Notes: generated from the letters alone by a model not told the origin. 64,000 nt of DNA from Hungatella sp. UBA7603 (GCA_002478865.1 DLJZ01000029.1:116253-180252), one strand, 5' to 3'; numbered from the stretch's first letter, positions 1-8,405 are shown. Numbers and translations: made by a program.

Positions 1-20
1 TGCTGCTTTTTTCATTATAA

Positions 21-1694
21 TTATTTCTCAATCGATCTCCAACGGAAATCTGGAACTACATCAGACCATTTCTGAATTCCAATAATGGATTTTGCAAACT
101 CTGTGGTTTCCAAAGTGTATTTTTTCTTATCAATATCTTTAAATACCTGCCAGATCTTTCTGCGCTTTGTCGCCACAAGTTCGTCGCCCCGATCCATGGC
201 ACATTCCCAAAGACCAAAGGAAAGTCCGCTTCTTACTTCCAAAGGAGCATCTACCTGACGACTTAAGATATAAGCGTCAATATAAGGATTACTGTCAACC
301 AGGTAATAGGAATATGCAAATGCCGCTGCCTGTACCTGTGGTATATTCCCTCTTGACTGGCTTGTAGCCGTAAATCCCTGCTCCGTCAAAATGATATGAC
401 GCACATGGCCGGTAGGGGACTTTAATGCATCCTGAGCCATGTAGTCGGTAAGAGTGGTTAAGTTCTTAAAGTTAATAACAGGAGAATTAAAATCATTTTT
501 CACAAGACCAGTGTTGTCATCATCCCAGAACTCCGGCTCTGTCATTGGGCATGGGTATGGGTGATAGGAAAGCCCCCAATCCATCTGTCCCTGCTGGTTC
601 GCAATGGAGTTAAAGGTATCTACAATGGCTTTTCCGCCATATTTTAACTTGTTATCAATCTCATTGTTCCAGTTGTAATCCAGAGAATAATAAACTCTGT
701 CATTGGCACTGGTACTCTTAATGGCTGTGTAGAAAACTCGGAATGCATCCTGGAACGTCTGAACGTAACTTGTTATATCTCTAGGTCCTATATAGTTCCA
801 CTGCTGGTTGTTGATTTCATTTCCAATGATCCAGTTGGAGATCTTTCCGTAATTAGGATGGGATCCACTATAGCGTTCTGCTAAGAAAGATGCGATGGCT
901 CTGGTTTCATCAAGGCCTTCCTGAGTGGCTGTATTAAACATATAATAGAATGCTTTGGAAGTCTTCTTTGCTCCAGGATAGAGAAGGTTTGGTGTTTTGT
1001 CATTCCAACCATTTAAAATGATGGCTGTTACTGTCATTCCCTTTCCAGACAAAGCACTGATTGTGTCATCATAGCCGGCAATGACATTCTTATCAAAGTG
1101 ATAGGTCTTACCATCAAACTGATAATCAATTCCTGATCCAAGGATCTGGTGAAACGCTATGTTGGTTGCAACATGCTTTACACCTAATTCAAAGGCATCA
1201 CCAAGCATATTTAATTCAATGTTCAAACCTTTTTTGGTAAGGGGAGAGTTAAATACTGTCGTATTGGATGCAACCATCTCAGGGTTTGTTATGTAATGAG
1301 GCTTACTGACTTCTATGTATTTGGTGCCATCCCAAACTGCCACAACGAATTTGCTAAAAAGTCTATCCTGGGCTGTGTTACGGTTTAAAGGAAAGGTAAA
1401 TGTGACCGTGCCGCTAGGAGAAGCCTTTGCAGCAAAATCCGTTCTTCCATCTAAATTACTCTGATAGGGTTGCATCTCAACCAGATAAAGAACTCCGTCC
1501 GTTCCTTCCATATTAGCTGTGCTTGAGATTTTCACCGTTACATTGTTTTTATCTGAATTGATCAAACAAGACTGTATATCAGCCTGCACTCCTGCCTGGC
1601 CTACATCTGCAAGTGAAACAAAAGCAGTCCCACAGCATAGAAATGCAGCGGCAACAAGTCCAGTTAAGGCCCTGCCTATCTTTATTCTCTTCAT
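21..1694 (-). CDS. Secreted DUF5722 glycoside-hydrolase-like protein
   Basis: Exported protein of about 557 aa. The ATG at 1694 is chosen because a GGAGG lies 8 nt upstream; a longer frame from 1724 would put residues in front of a clean signal peptide (MKRIK..., hydrophobic residues about 9-28, cleavage near VSLAD). A beta-rich N-terminal region (about 40-145) precedes a TIM-barrel-like domain. Two glutamates sit in the contexts expected of clan GH-A enzymes: IIGNEIN (Glu293, possible acid/base) and ILTEQGF (Glu438, possible nucleophile). The overall pattern matches the DUF5722 family, which I recall as uncharacterised, so the substrate is unknown. It lies downstream of the iron importer but behind a hairpin, so it is probably a separate transcript. 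Family call fairly sure; catalytic role inferred. Confidence 0.75.
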   Translation of the reverse strand: MKRIKIGRALTGLVAAAFLCCGTAFVSLADVGQAGVQADIQSCLINSDKNNVTVKISSTANMEGTDGVLYLVEMQPYQSNLDGRTDFAAKASPSGTVTFTFPLNRNTAQDRLFSKFVVAVWDGTKYIEVSKPHYITNPEMVASNTTVFNSPLTKKGLNIELNMLGDAFELGVKHVATNIAFHQILGSGIDYQFDGKTYHFDKNVIAGYDDTISALSGKGMTVTAIILNGWNDKTPNLLYPGAKKTSKAFYYMFNTATQEGLDETRAIASFLAERYSGSHPNYGKISNWIIGNEINNQQWNYIGPRDITSYVQTFQDAFRVFYTAIKSTSANDRVYYSLDYNWNNEIDNKLKYGGKAIVDTFNSIANQQGQMDWGLSYHPYPCPMTEPEFWDDDNTGLVKNDFNSPVINFKNLTTLTDYMAQDALKSPTGHVRHIILTEQGFTATSQSRGNIPQVQAAAFAYSYYLVDSNPYIDAYILSRQVDAPLEVRSGLSFGLWECAMDRGDELVATKRRKIWQVFKDIDKKKYTLETTEFAKSIIGIQKWSDVVPDFRWRSIEK

Positions 1695-1831
1695 GTTCGC
1701 GTTCCTCCATATTGTCATAATCACGTCATTTCCAGATCCTATACAATGATAACCAATTTTCCTGTTATTTACAATAACGAAATTATTACTTATTTGTAAT
1801 AAAACCTTAAGGCTTGTGGTTACATAATAAT

Positions 1832-1870
1832 AGGCGATGCAAAGATTTCTATGAAATCTCTACACCGCCT
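1832..1870 (-). terminator. Hairpin, probable terminator of the iron-importer operon
   Basis: Imperfect stem AGGCG...CGCCT with an inner AGATTTC/GAAATCT pairing, about 25 nt past the binding-protein stop codon. Read on the minus strand it is followed by an A/T-rich run without a long T tract, so termination may be partial. Confidence 0.5.
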
Positions 1871-1894
1871 GTCTTACTTTAAACCGCTATTCCA

Positions 1895-2950
1895 CTATTT
1901 TTTTAAGTCCGGATACAAGAAATCTGCCAGTGATTCCATACAGTCAAAGGTACGGTATCCACCTCCCATTAAGTCATTGTATTCCACGGTTATAACCTTT
2001 TTATTTTCAATGGCTTTTACACTCTGTATCACATCATTCGAAAGCATTACAGTTACTGCATCCTGGTCGTTATCTTCGTTATGGGTTCCCTTTACGTATA
2101 CAATTACGTCCGGGTTCATGGAAATTAAGTTTTCTGCGGATAACGCGCTGCCGCCCTTCTCCAGTACGTTTACAGCATGAAGACGTTTTAATAAATCCTT
2201 TTGCAGAGATGCATTATTACCGTATCCACCAAAAGCTCCGTCCTTATAATTTACCATAAGAAGTACCTTTAATGGTTCCCCATCCAGAGATTTTAACCGT
2301 TCCTCTGTTGTTGAAAGGCGGGCAGTAAGATCCTTAGCCATCTCTTCTGCCTGTTCCTCTTTTTCAAAGATCGTTCCGACATTTTTAATATCTTCTATAA
2401 TAGATTCCATGGTGACATCCTGATCCATACGGGTTGCCTCCTGGGTATATGCAGCGATTTTTATATCATTTAAATCACTGACAGAGCCAAGTGTTTCAGG
2501 AGTAAAGGATTTGACCCTTCCTACAACAATATCAGGCTCCATGCCAACCACCTTTTCTTTTGATATATCCCGCTTGTCCGCCAATACTGGAATTGCATCA
2601 TAAGCGGCTGCTAAGTCCTCAGTGGTTGGATTATCTTTTAACACCGTTGCAATAATTCGGTCGCCAAGTCCAAGCTTTAATAAAAGTTCTGTGCTGGCCT
2701 GATTGTTGGTGATTACCTTCTGTGGGGCTTTCTCAATCGTCTGTTCATGACTGGTTCCATCTGCATCGTATGCAAAGTATGTAAAGGGGAGTCCAGTGGC
2801 AATAGCCTCGGGCTGTGTTTCTGCTACTTGCACTGTTGTCTCCTGTGCCACAGGTGTTGTTTCCTTTTTCGTCTTATTTCCTGCACAACCTGCAGTTACT
2901 GCTGCAATGGTACAAATTGCTGACATCATTATAATTGCATTCTTTTTCAT
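1895..2950 (-). CDS. Iron-siderophore/cobalamin-type ABC transporter substrate-binding lipoprotein
   Basis: Extracellular lipid-anchored receptor of about 351 aa for an iron chelate. The start is ATG 2950, preceded by AAGGAG at good spacing; the frame could extend to 2974 without a ribosome site. The N-terminus is a lipoprotein signal with lipobox VTAGC (Cys22). After a Thr/Glu-rich linker comes a periplasmic-binding-protein fold of the helical-backbone (BtuF/FhuD/FecB, PF01497) type, seen in ITNNQASTELLLKLGLGDR and PDIVVGR...ETLGS. It is the last gene of a permease-ATPase-receptor operon, 26 nt after the ATPase. The neighbouring siderophore-esterase-like gene and a Fur-like box favour ferric siderophore over vitamin B12 or heme; the ligand is inferred. 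Confidence 0.85.
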   Translation of the reverse strand: MKKNAIIMMSAICTIAAVTAGCAGNKTKKETTPVAQETTVQVAETQPEAIATGLPFTYFAYDADGTSHEQTIEKAPQKVITNNQASTELLLKLGLGDRIIATVLKDNPTTEDLAAAYDAIPVLADKRDISKEKVVGMEPDIVVGRVKSFTPETLGSVSDLNDIKIAAYTQEATRMDQDVTMESIIEDIKNVGTIFEKEEQAEEMAKDLTARLSTTEERLKSLDGEPLKVLLMVNYKDGAFGGYGNNASLQKDLLKRLHAVNVLEKGGSALSAENLISMNPDVIVYVKGTHNEDNDQDAVTVMLSNDVIQSVKAIENKKVITVEYNDLMGGGYRTFDCMESLADFLYPDLKK

Positions 2951-2976
2951 TGTAATCTCCTTATAATCTTTCATAA

Positions 2977-3738
2977 TTAAAACAAGTATTGTATGGAAAG
3001 ATGCCCTGTTTCCTTATCAATCATCACGTTGGCACTGACATCATAAATTTCTTGTATCATTTTTGATGTGATGACTTCTTTTGGTTTTCCTTTTCCCATA
3101 ATACAACCGCCTTTTAACATATAAATTTCATCACAGAACATGGAGGCAAGTGAAAGGTCATGAAGAGCTGCCACCACACAAATATCCAACTGCTTTACAA
3201 TGGATAAGACCTGAAGCTGATACTTAATATCTAAATGATTGGTTGGCTCATCAAGAATTAATATCTTAGGACTCTGGGCTAGCGCTCTTGCCAATACAAT
3301 TCTTTGCTTTTCTCCTCCGCTTAAAGTGGAGAACCTGCGTTTTGAATAGGTCTCCATGCCAACCTTTTTAAGAGCCTCAGAAACAATCTGATAATCTTCT
3401 ATGGTTTCCCGCGCCAGTCGCTTTTTATGAGGCGTTCGTCCCATCATAACAATATCTTCTACCGTAAATTCAAAACTCACCTGATTAAACTGGGATACTA
3501 CCCCCATATCCTTGGCTCTCTCCTTTTCTGGGATCTGAGCAATATCCTTACCATTGATTAATACCACGCCTCCGCTTGGTTTAAGGACTTGATATATAGC
3601 TTTTAACAGGGTTGATTTTCCACTTCCGTTGGGGCCTAACAAACCGGTAAATTGATGACTTTTCCCCTCCAGTGATATTCCTTTTACAATCTCTATATTT
3701 CCTATATTTACTCTTAGATCTTCTACTTTTAGTTCCAC
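2977..3738 (-). CDS. FecE/BtuD-type ABC transporter ATP-binding protein
   Basis: Cytoplasmic ATPase of about 253 aa that powers the adjacent FecCD-type permease. I chose the GTG at 3738, which follows AAGGAGG by 8 nt; the longer frame from 3813 would run deep into the permease gene. All nucleotide-binding motifs are present: Walker A GPNGSGKST (35-43), Q-loop Gln83, signature LSGGEKQ (139-145), Walker B ILILDEP (159-165) and H-loop His193. The length is normal for the family. It follows the permease stop by 13 nt and precedes the lipoprotein, so the three are one operon. The family also contains heme and cobalamin importers; specificity is inferred from context. Confidence 0.9.
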   Translation of the reverse strand: MELKVEDLRVNIGNIEIVKGISLEGKSHQFTGLLGPNGSGKSTLLKAIYQVLKPSGGVVLINGKDIAQIPEKERAKDMGVVSQFNQVSFEFTVEDIVMMGRTPHKKRLARETIEDYQIVSEALKKVGMETYSKRRFSTLSGGEKQRIVLARALAQSPKILILDEPTNHLDIKYQLQVLSIVKQLDICVVAALHDLSLASMFCDEIYMLKGGCIMGKGKPKEVITSKMIQEIYDVSANVMIDKETGHLSIQYLF

Positions 3739-3751
3739 TCTGTTGTCCTCC

Positions 3752-4843
3752 TTACCCTTCCCGGAAGGTATAGCTTTTGCGTACCAGAATGTACACAAAG
3801 AATGGCGCGCCAATTAATGCGGTCACGATTCCAATGGGAAGCTCTGAGTTTGGTACGGCAATTCTTGCGAAGGTATCCGCCCATATCATAAAAACAGCAC
3901 CTAAAACGGTACAAAGCGGGGTGAGTCTCCGATGGTCTGCACCTGCAATTGCTCTAGTGATATGAGGAATAATAAGCCCCACAAAACCGATAATGCCGCA
4001 GTAGGCAACTAAAACTCCAGTTAAAAGGGAAGATGCCACCATGTATAGTCTTCGGTAACGAGCCACTGGGATTCCAAGGGTGACCGCAGCTTCATCTCCC
4101 AAAAGCAGAGTGTTTAAAGTTCTGGACTGAAAGAGAAATCCTACAAAACAAATTCCCGTTAGAACCACTGGGAAAAGTATATTTTGCCACTTCGCATTTG
4201 CAAGGGAACCCATGGTCCAAAATTTTACGCTTTGCATTCCTTGTGCATCTCCTGCCATAAAGATGATGAAATTACTAAGGGCATTGCATAAAGCGTTGAC
4301 TACGGTTCCTGACAGCACCAACTTGGAACTTGTCATCTTACTTCCCATGGAAGCCAGCATCAACACACAAAAGGCAGCCAAAAGAGCACCTGCAAATCCC
4401 CAAAAAGAGCTGGCATTGAAGGAAAACCAACTTAGAGAACCAATTCCTAACATAATGGAAAAGGTAGCACCCAAGGAGGCACCTGAAGAGATTCCAAGGA
4501 TATACGGTTCTGCTAGTGGATTTTGAACGGCCGCCTGCATGGCCATACCACAAAGGGAAAGACCGGCTCCTACGGCTGCCCCAAGAATTACTCTGGGAAA
4601 GCGAATTTCCCATATAATATTCACCTCAGAAAGACGTCCCGTAAGAGACGGATCTACCTGAACTCCAAAAAGCTTTTCCAATAAAATGGCGTAGGTATGA
4701 GATGGGACAATCTTCATGGAGCCAAATGACATGGACAATACAACGGACAATAGAAGCACAAAAATCATTCCCACAAGCATCAGCCCAAAGGCTTTTCTGC
4801 TCTTTTGATTCTCTATGTATGCCTCAGAGATAGGTTCATTCAA
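3752..4843 (-). CDS. FecCD-family iron ABC transporter permease
   Basis: Integral membrane permease of 363 aa, first gene of the importer operon. The start codon is TTG at 4843: GGAGG lies 9 nt upstream and the next in-frame ATG would remove conserved sequence. About ten hydrophobic segments are visible, beginning near residue 18. Family landmarks include FPRVILGAAVGAGLSLCGMAMQ (coupling and TM region), GDEAA..LG near residue 248 and the C-terminal ADTFAR...ELPIGIVTALIGAPFF. Such proteins form homodimers passing ferric siderophore, heme or cobalamin to the cytoplasm. Divergent from an AraC regulator 213 nt away. The weak TTG start may tune expression. Confidence 0.9.
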   Translation of the reverse strand: MNEPISEAYIENQKSRKAFGLMLVGMIFVLLLSVVLSMSFGSMKIVPSHTYAILLEKLFGVQVDPSLTGRLSEVNIIWEIRFPRVILGAAVGAGLSLCGMAMQAAVQNPLAEPYILGISSGASLGATFSIMLGIGSLSWFSFNASSFWGFAGALLAAFCVLMLASMGSKMTSSKLVLSGTVVNALCNALSNFIIFMAGDAQGMQSVKFWTMGSLANAKWQNILFPVVLTGICFVGFLFQSRTLNTLLLGDEAAVTLGIPVARYRRLYMVASSLLTGVLVAYCGIIGFVGLIIPHITRAIAGADHRRLTPLCTVLGAVFMIWADTFARIAVPNSELPIGIVTALIGAPFFVYILVRKSYTFREG

Positions 4844-4890
4844 AGAAATAGACCTCCTGTTATCTTATTAGCTATAACTAACCGAAGATT

Positions 4891-4896
4891 ATTATA
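4891..4896 (-). promoter_or_regulatory. Candidate -10 box for the iron-importer operon
   Basis: TATAAT on the minus strand about 48 nt before the permease start. No good -35 hexamer is visible at 16-18 nt, which would fit an activator-dependent promoter. Confidence 0.35.
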
Positions 4897-4961
4897 CGGA
4901 TTCTTACACAGAATAGGAATAGAGGATTCTTTAAATACATGGACAATTATTAAAATGCAAG

Positions 4962-4976
4962 TGAGAATTAATATCA
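4962..4976. promoter_or_regulatory. Fur-like box between divergent iron genes
   Basis: TGAGAATTAATATCA matches the 7-1-7 Fur-type consensus TGATAATNATTATCA at 12 of 14 positions. It lies between the permease and AraC starts, 15 nt upstream of the AraC -35 box. Its position and symmetry fit iron-dependent repression of the importer, the regulator, or both. Prediction from sequence only. Confidence 0.45.
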
Positions 4977-4991
4977 CCAGAGCCACTTTTG

Positions 4992-5020
4992 TTGACTTCC
5001 TAAAAATCTGCCTCTATAAT
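4992..5020 (+). promoter_or_regulatory. Promoter of the AraC-esterase pair
   Basis: TTGACT, 17-nt spacer, TATAAT; the -10 ends 36 nt before the AraC start codon. A near-consensus vegetative promoter. Confidence 0.65.
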
Positions 5021-5056
5021 ATTTTAAATGTTGATTTACAAAAGAGGAGGTAAGAA

Positions 5057-5887
5057 ATGCCTGATTTTCGCACCCAGTTAGCAGAGGAATACGCCAGGTT
5101 TCCATTGACAATCCAAAAAGCCGCCTCCTTTACCAAGTCGCCTGGACAAATACCAGCTTCCTACGAAACCACACGGGCAGCCTTTATTTTCCCAATTAGT
5201 GGAAAAGCTAATATTTCATTTGATTCCCATGCTTTTACGGCCATTCCTGGGAAAGTAATACACGGCTGTCCTGGAAAAAGACTTACATTTTACGTCGAGG
5301 GAGCAGAACCCTTTTGCCATATTAATCTGTATTATGATCCATACGACTATCAAAATAAAGGAACTGATTTTATTCACTCTGCCTATGAGCTTGATATTTT
5401 GAACCAAATCGAGGTAACGAGCTGTCTTAAAGAATTACTTCGTCTTTCCCACTGCCATGATATTCGTTCTCGTTTCCGAATGAATTTTACCACACAGCAG
5501 CTTTTTGATGCTTTGTTTTGCTCCAAGCTCAGCAAGCAGGAGGCCGAAGAACTGAATTTTATAAATGAAGCCGCCTTGTATATCCGGGATCATTATACAG
5601 AACCTCTGACTCTTCCTCAGATTGCCGGGCATTTTCAAAAAAAATCACAGAACTTTTCCTATATATTTTATAAGGTTATGGGCATCCGCCCCGTCGATTA
5701 CCTGATTGAATACCGTCTAGAAACAGCGGCTGGCCTTTTGAATGAGAATGGATACAGCGTCCGACAAGCGGCAATCGCAGTTGGATATAAAGATGAATTT
5801 TATTTTAGTAGATTATTCAAAAAACATATGGGGATAACCCCCAGCAAGATTAAAAGTAGAATTGTGACAGAAAGGAAAGAATCATGA
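5057..5887 (+). CDS. AraC-family transcriptional regulator of the iron-uptake locus
   Basis: Cytoplasmic regulator of 276 aa. ATG 5057 follows GAGGAGG at good spacing. Residues about 25-110 look like a cupin-type sensing domain (IPGKVIHGCPGK, GAEPFCHINLYY); residues about 170-270 are the double helix-turn-helix, with NENGYSVRQAAIAVGYKDEF and YFSRLFKKHMGITPSKIK typical of the second helix-turn-helix. It overlaps the downstream esterase by 4 nt (ATGA) and is divergent from the importer, so it most likely controls that importer, perhaps sensing a ferric siderophore as YbtA- or Btr-type regulators do. Family certain; ligand inferred. Confidence 0.88.
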   Translation: MPDFRTQLAEEYARFPLTIQKAASFTKSPGQIPASYETTRAAFIFPISGKANISFDSHAFTAIPGKVIHGCPGKRLTFYVEGAEPFCHINLYYDPYDYQNKGTDFIHSAYELDILNQIEVTSCLKELLRLSHCHDIRSRFRMNFTTQQLFDALFCSKLSKQEAEELNFINEAALYIRDHYTEPLTLPQIAGHFQKKSQNFSYIFYKVMGIRPVDYLIEYRLETAAGLLNENGYSVRQAAIAVGYKDEFYFSRLFKKHMGITPSKIKSRIVTERKES

Positions 5888-6645
5888 ATTTAGAATACAA
5901 CAATGAAGCGTCTTCAATCATAGAAGCACAATGGGAAAATCACAAAATTATAATATACCTGCCGCCCTCCTGGAACAAACAGGAAAGCACAACCTATCCA
6001 GCCATCCTGGTTCAAGATGGGGATCAGGCCTTAAAGGCGGTCACTCCTGTACTTTCGGAATTAGAAAAACTTTGGAAAGATGAAAAGGGCAGAGAGTTCA
6101 TCCTGGCTATGATATGTCCGCTGGATCGGCTCTCTGAATATACCCCATGGCCAGCCCATGCTATGTCCTCTCGCTTCCCTGATTTTAAGGGTAAGGGAAA
6201 TGAATACCTTGCTTCACTTGAGACACAACTGCTTCCTTGGTTGTCAGAAAACTACAAGGTAGATCTGAAAAATGTCTCTTTGCTCGGTTACTCACTTGGA
6301 GGTCTGATTAGCGTATACGCACTCACCATACAAATTTGTTGGCGTCATGTGGCTGGTATTTGCAGTTCTTTTTGGTACGATGGTTGGATGTCTTGGATTG
6401 AGAGCAAAAACATAAGCAAAGACCTGATTTCTCTTTCCCTCCACTATGGCACTGGGGAAGGTAGCGGAAAGTCAGGTCCAATGGAGAGAGCCGCCGAATA
6501 TGCGGAGAAAACTGGAGAGCTTCTGTCGCAAAGATGGCCAGGAAAGGTCACTGTTACAAAGGATGATGGAGGCCACCATTCCTTTGCAGGTGAGCGTTAC
6601 CGGAATGGGCTTTTATGGTTGAATGAGCAGATAGGAAGCTCGTAA
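5884..6645 (+). CDS. Alpha/beta-hydrolase of the esterase D / siderophore esterase type
   Basis: Probable cytoplasmic esterase of 253 aa without a signal peptide. The nucleophile elbow is GYSLGG with Ser137; a C-terminal GGHHS (His231/His232) supplies the likely catalytic histidine, and the fold resembles the esterase D family PF00756 (Fes, IroE, BesA). Its start codon lies inside the AraC stop (ATGA), implying translational coupling. Beside a ferric-siderophore importer the expected job is to cleave an imported ester siderophore and release iron. A general carboxylesterase or acetyl-xylan-esterase-like role is possible. Family call firm, role inferred. Confidence 0.75.
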   Translation: MNLEYNNEASSIIEAQWENHKIIIYLPPSWNKQESTTYPAILVQDGDQALKAVTPVLSELEKLWKDEKGREFILAMICPLDRLSEYTPWPAHAMSSRFPDFKGKGNEYLASLETQLLPWLSENYKVDLKNVSLLGYSLGGLISVYALTIQICWRHVAGICSSFWYDGWMSWIESKNISKDLISLSLHYGTGEGSGKSGPMERAAEYAEKTGELLSQRWPGKVTVTKDDGGHHSFAGERYRNGLLWLNEQIGSS

Positions 6646-6787
6646 TTAATATCCAGCACATTTAATCCTTAGAGAATCCTCAGATCCTTTCTACGTTTCA
6701 ATATTGGCAACTCATCTCACTGTATTATTCTAATTTATAGTGCTATTTTTTGTAATCTGATCTTACAGCGTTTAGCCCTGTAATAAA
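6646..6787. other. Convergent spacer with no recognisable element
   Basis: Between the esterase and the RidA-like gene. A/T-rich; I found no strong hairpin with a T tract and no open frame. Confidence 0.5.
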
Positions 6788-7180
6788 TTAATTGATATGT
6801 GCCACAGCACGAATTTCAATAAGCTGATCTGGAAAAGACATACTCGATACACCTACAAGAGTGCCAGCCGGTCGATGATCACCCACATACTCCTTAAAGA
6901 TCCTAATGCATTTTTCAAAATGTTCCTGTGGATCTGTTAAAAAAATCTCCATCTCAGCTATATTTGATTTGTTAGCACCAAACTCAGCAAGCACTTTATC
7001 AAGATTTACTAATGTTTGTTTGGTCTGTAGTTCAATATCTCCTTCTCCAATAAATGTACCTTGCATATCATGAGAGAACTGCCCTGAGATATACAAAATG
7101 CCGTTAACGCAGTAACCTTGAACAATACCGTGATCACCTTCCCATGGAAGACCGTGATTATAAGTTTTAATACCAGTCAT
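6788..7180 (-). CDS. RidA (YjgF/YER057c/UK114) superfamily protein, probably non-canonical
   Basis: Small cytoplasmic protein of 130 aa. NGILYISGQ, the mid-protein AEMEIFLTD and the C-terminal EIRAVAHIN identify the Rid superfamily, which forms trimers with ligand sites between subunits. Canonical RidA, a 2-iminobutanoate/2-iminopropanoate deaminase, has an essential arginine in a PAR-S context near residue 105; here the aligned segment reads RPAGT, with glycine replacing it. This points to one of the Rid subgroups without imine deaminase activity. The gene is divergent from an HxlR regulator, with a 20-bp palindrome between them, so it is probably that regulator's target. Confidence 0.85.
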   Translation of the reverse strand: MTGIKTYNHGLPWEGDHGIVQGYCVNGILYISGQFSHDMQGTFIGEGDIELQTKQTLVNLDKVLAEFGANKSNIAEMEIFLTDPQEHFEKCIRIFKEYVGDHRPAGTLVGVSSMSFPDQLIEIRAVAHIN

Positions 7181-7206
7181 AATTATCGCTCCTTTACTTT
7201 AATGTA

Positions 7207-7226
7207 AGCTTAGTATATACTAAGCT
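7207..7226. promoter_or_regulatory. 20-bp perfect palindrome, probable HxlR operator
   Basis: Half-site AGCTTAGTAT followed directly by its reverse complement ATACTAAGCT. It sits 27 nt upstream of the RidA-like start and 60 nt upstream of the HxlR start. A second, looser inverted repeat (AATAGTA...TACTATT, roughly 7237-7268) lies next to the HxlR gene. Winged-helix dimers of this family bind such symmetric sites. Confidence 0.6.
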
Positions 7227-7285
7227 CAAAAATTAAAATAGTACGCACTTCATTAATAGATACTATTTGAAAGGATAGTGCAAAT

Positions 7286-7627
7286 ATGGGTATGTCTGAT
7301 TTTAATGGTGTAGTTAAAAATATTCAAGATACACCTTTCGGCTATACAATGTCAGTAATTGGTGGCAAATGGAAAATGGTTATAATATACTTACTTGCAG
7401 AAAAACAACCCGTTCGCTTTAATGAAATATATAGAACTATAGGAACTATCACATATAGAATTTTGAGTTCTCAATTAAAAGAATTAGAAGCAGATGGGCT
7501 GGTGAAACGGAAAGAGTATCCTCAAATCCCTCCTAAAGTTGAGTACAGTCTGACAGAAAAAGCAGAAACTTTATTACCCGTTTTAGAGTATTTGTGTGAG
7601 TGGGGAGCAAAAAATCGAAATAGTTAA
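7286..7627 (+). CDS. HxlR-family winged-helix transcriptional regulator
   Basis: DNA-binding protein of 113 aa, the normal size for the HxlR family (PF01638). Visible landmarks are PFGYTMSVIGGKWK near the N-terminus, RFNEIYRTIGTITYRILSSQLKELEADGLV for the recognition region, and RKEYPQIPPKVEYSLTEKA for the wing. ATG 7286 has AAGGA about 10 nt upstream. Several relatives sense electrophiles or oxidants through a cysteine, but the only cysteine here is near the C-terminus (YLCEWG), so the signal is open. Divergence from the RidA-like gene suggests that gene, and itself, as targets. Confidence 0.88.
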   Translation: MGMSDFNGVVKNIQDTPFGYTMSVIGGKWKMVIIYLLAEKQPVRFNEIYRTIGTITYRILSSQLKELEADGLVKRKEYPQIPPKVEYSLTEKAETLLPVLEYLCEWGAKNRNS

Positions 7628-7691
7628 AACAAAAGTTTGAATTCCACAAAGATAGCCATTGTTTCACTAGAAATAGAGTAAAAATAGTTCA

Positions 7692-7730
7692 GAGCCGGTC
7701 TCTTAAAACATCAGAAATCGGCTCCATTTT
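7692..7730 (+). terminator. Possible terminator after the HxlR gene
   Basis: Stem GAGCCG/CGGCTC with a long loop, then CATTTTCTTGTTCTT. Short stem, so only moderately convincing. Confidence 0.4.
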
Positions 7731-7775
7731 CTTGTTCTTAAATTCTCTCACCTCATTATTGCTTTAGCCACATAG

Positions 7776-8405
7776 TCACACAATATGGAGTAGGTGGCTT
7801 CTAAAAAAGTGTTCCATGGCAGCAGTTTCAAATGCCCCAGCATGAATATTCAATAGACCACTATCAGTAGGAAAAAGAGATTGGGGATAATGGGCTTCAT
7901 CTAACAAAATATATGGTTCATCTCCTTTTTGATTGTAGTTCCTTAAATCAAAAGGTTCCATTAATAATTTAATATTCATATCATGTATTTTATTTGACTC
8001 TTTAATTGAATCCAGTATTGTTTTTATATGTAAAGGGTCACCATGCTGATTAACACAATAAATACGATTAAAACCAAATCTACTTAAATTCTCAAAAATA
8101 TCACCTAAGACACTCTTTAAAGTCTCTTCTTTCAAGCAAAAGGATTCCGGAAATGCCCCCGTACAATTATTAATTCCCCAATAATATGGTGGTGCTATCA
8201 GACATTTACCATTTAAAGATTCGATTTCCTTTTTAATCCTTCTGCATACGGCATAACTTAAGTATATATCTGTAGCTAGCGGCAGATGAGGGCCGTGCTC
8301 CTCAATTACCTCTAATGGAAATAATACAGGTATATCTTGATTACCCAGCAGCTCAATTTCCTTCCAATTCATATTTGCCATTGTTTCACTAAAAATAGAT
8401 TCCAA
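7776..8405 (-). CDS. Creatininase-family protein, divergent and short
   Basis: Cytoplasmic protein of 209 aa; usual members are about 240-260 aa. The start is TTG 8405, preceded by GGGGGA; an internal ATG at 8381 lacks a ribosome site. The first metal-site motif is present (EEHGPHLPLATD, residues 35-46, with Glu35, His37 and Asp46 as probable ligands). The second motif reads NQHGDP instead of the usual NGHGGN, and the third reads HAGAFETA where most members have HAGE-ETS. The C-terminus stops soon after the third motif. It may be a family member with altered chemistry, a decaying copy, or a specialised amidohydrolase. Monocistronic; no clear functional neighbours. Confidence 0.7.
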   Translation of the reverse strand: MESIFSETMANMNWKEIELLGNQDIPVLFPLEVIEEHGPHLPLATDIYLSYAVCRRIKKEIESLNGKCLIAPPYYWGINNCTGAFPESFCLKEETLKSVLGDIFENLSRFGFNRIYCVNQHGDPLHIKTILDSIKESNKIHDMNIKLLMEPFDLRNYNQKGDEPYILLDEAHYPQSLFPTDSGLLNIHAGAFETAAMEHFFRSHLLHIV

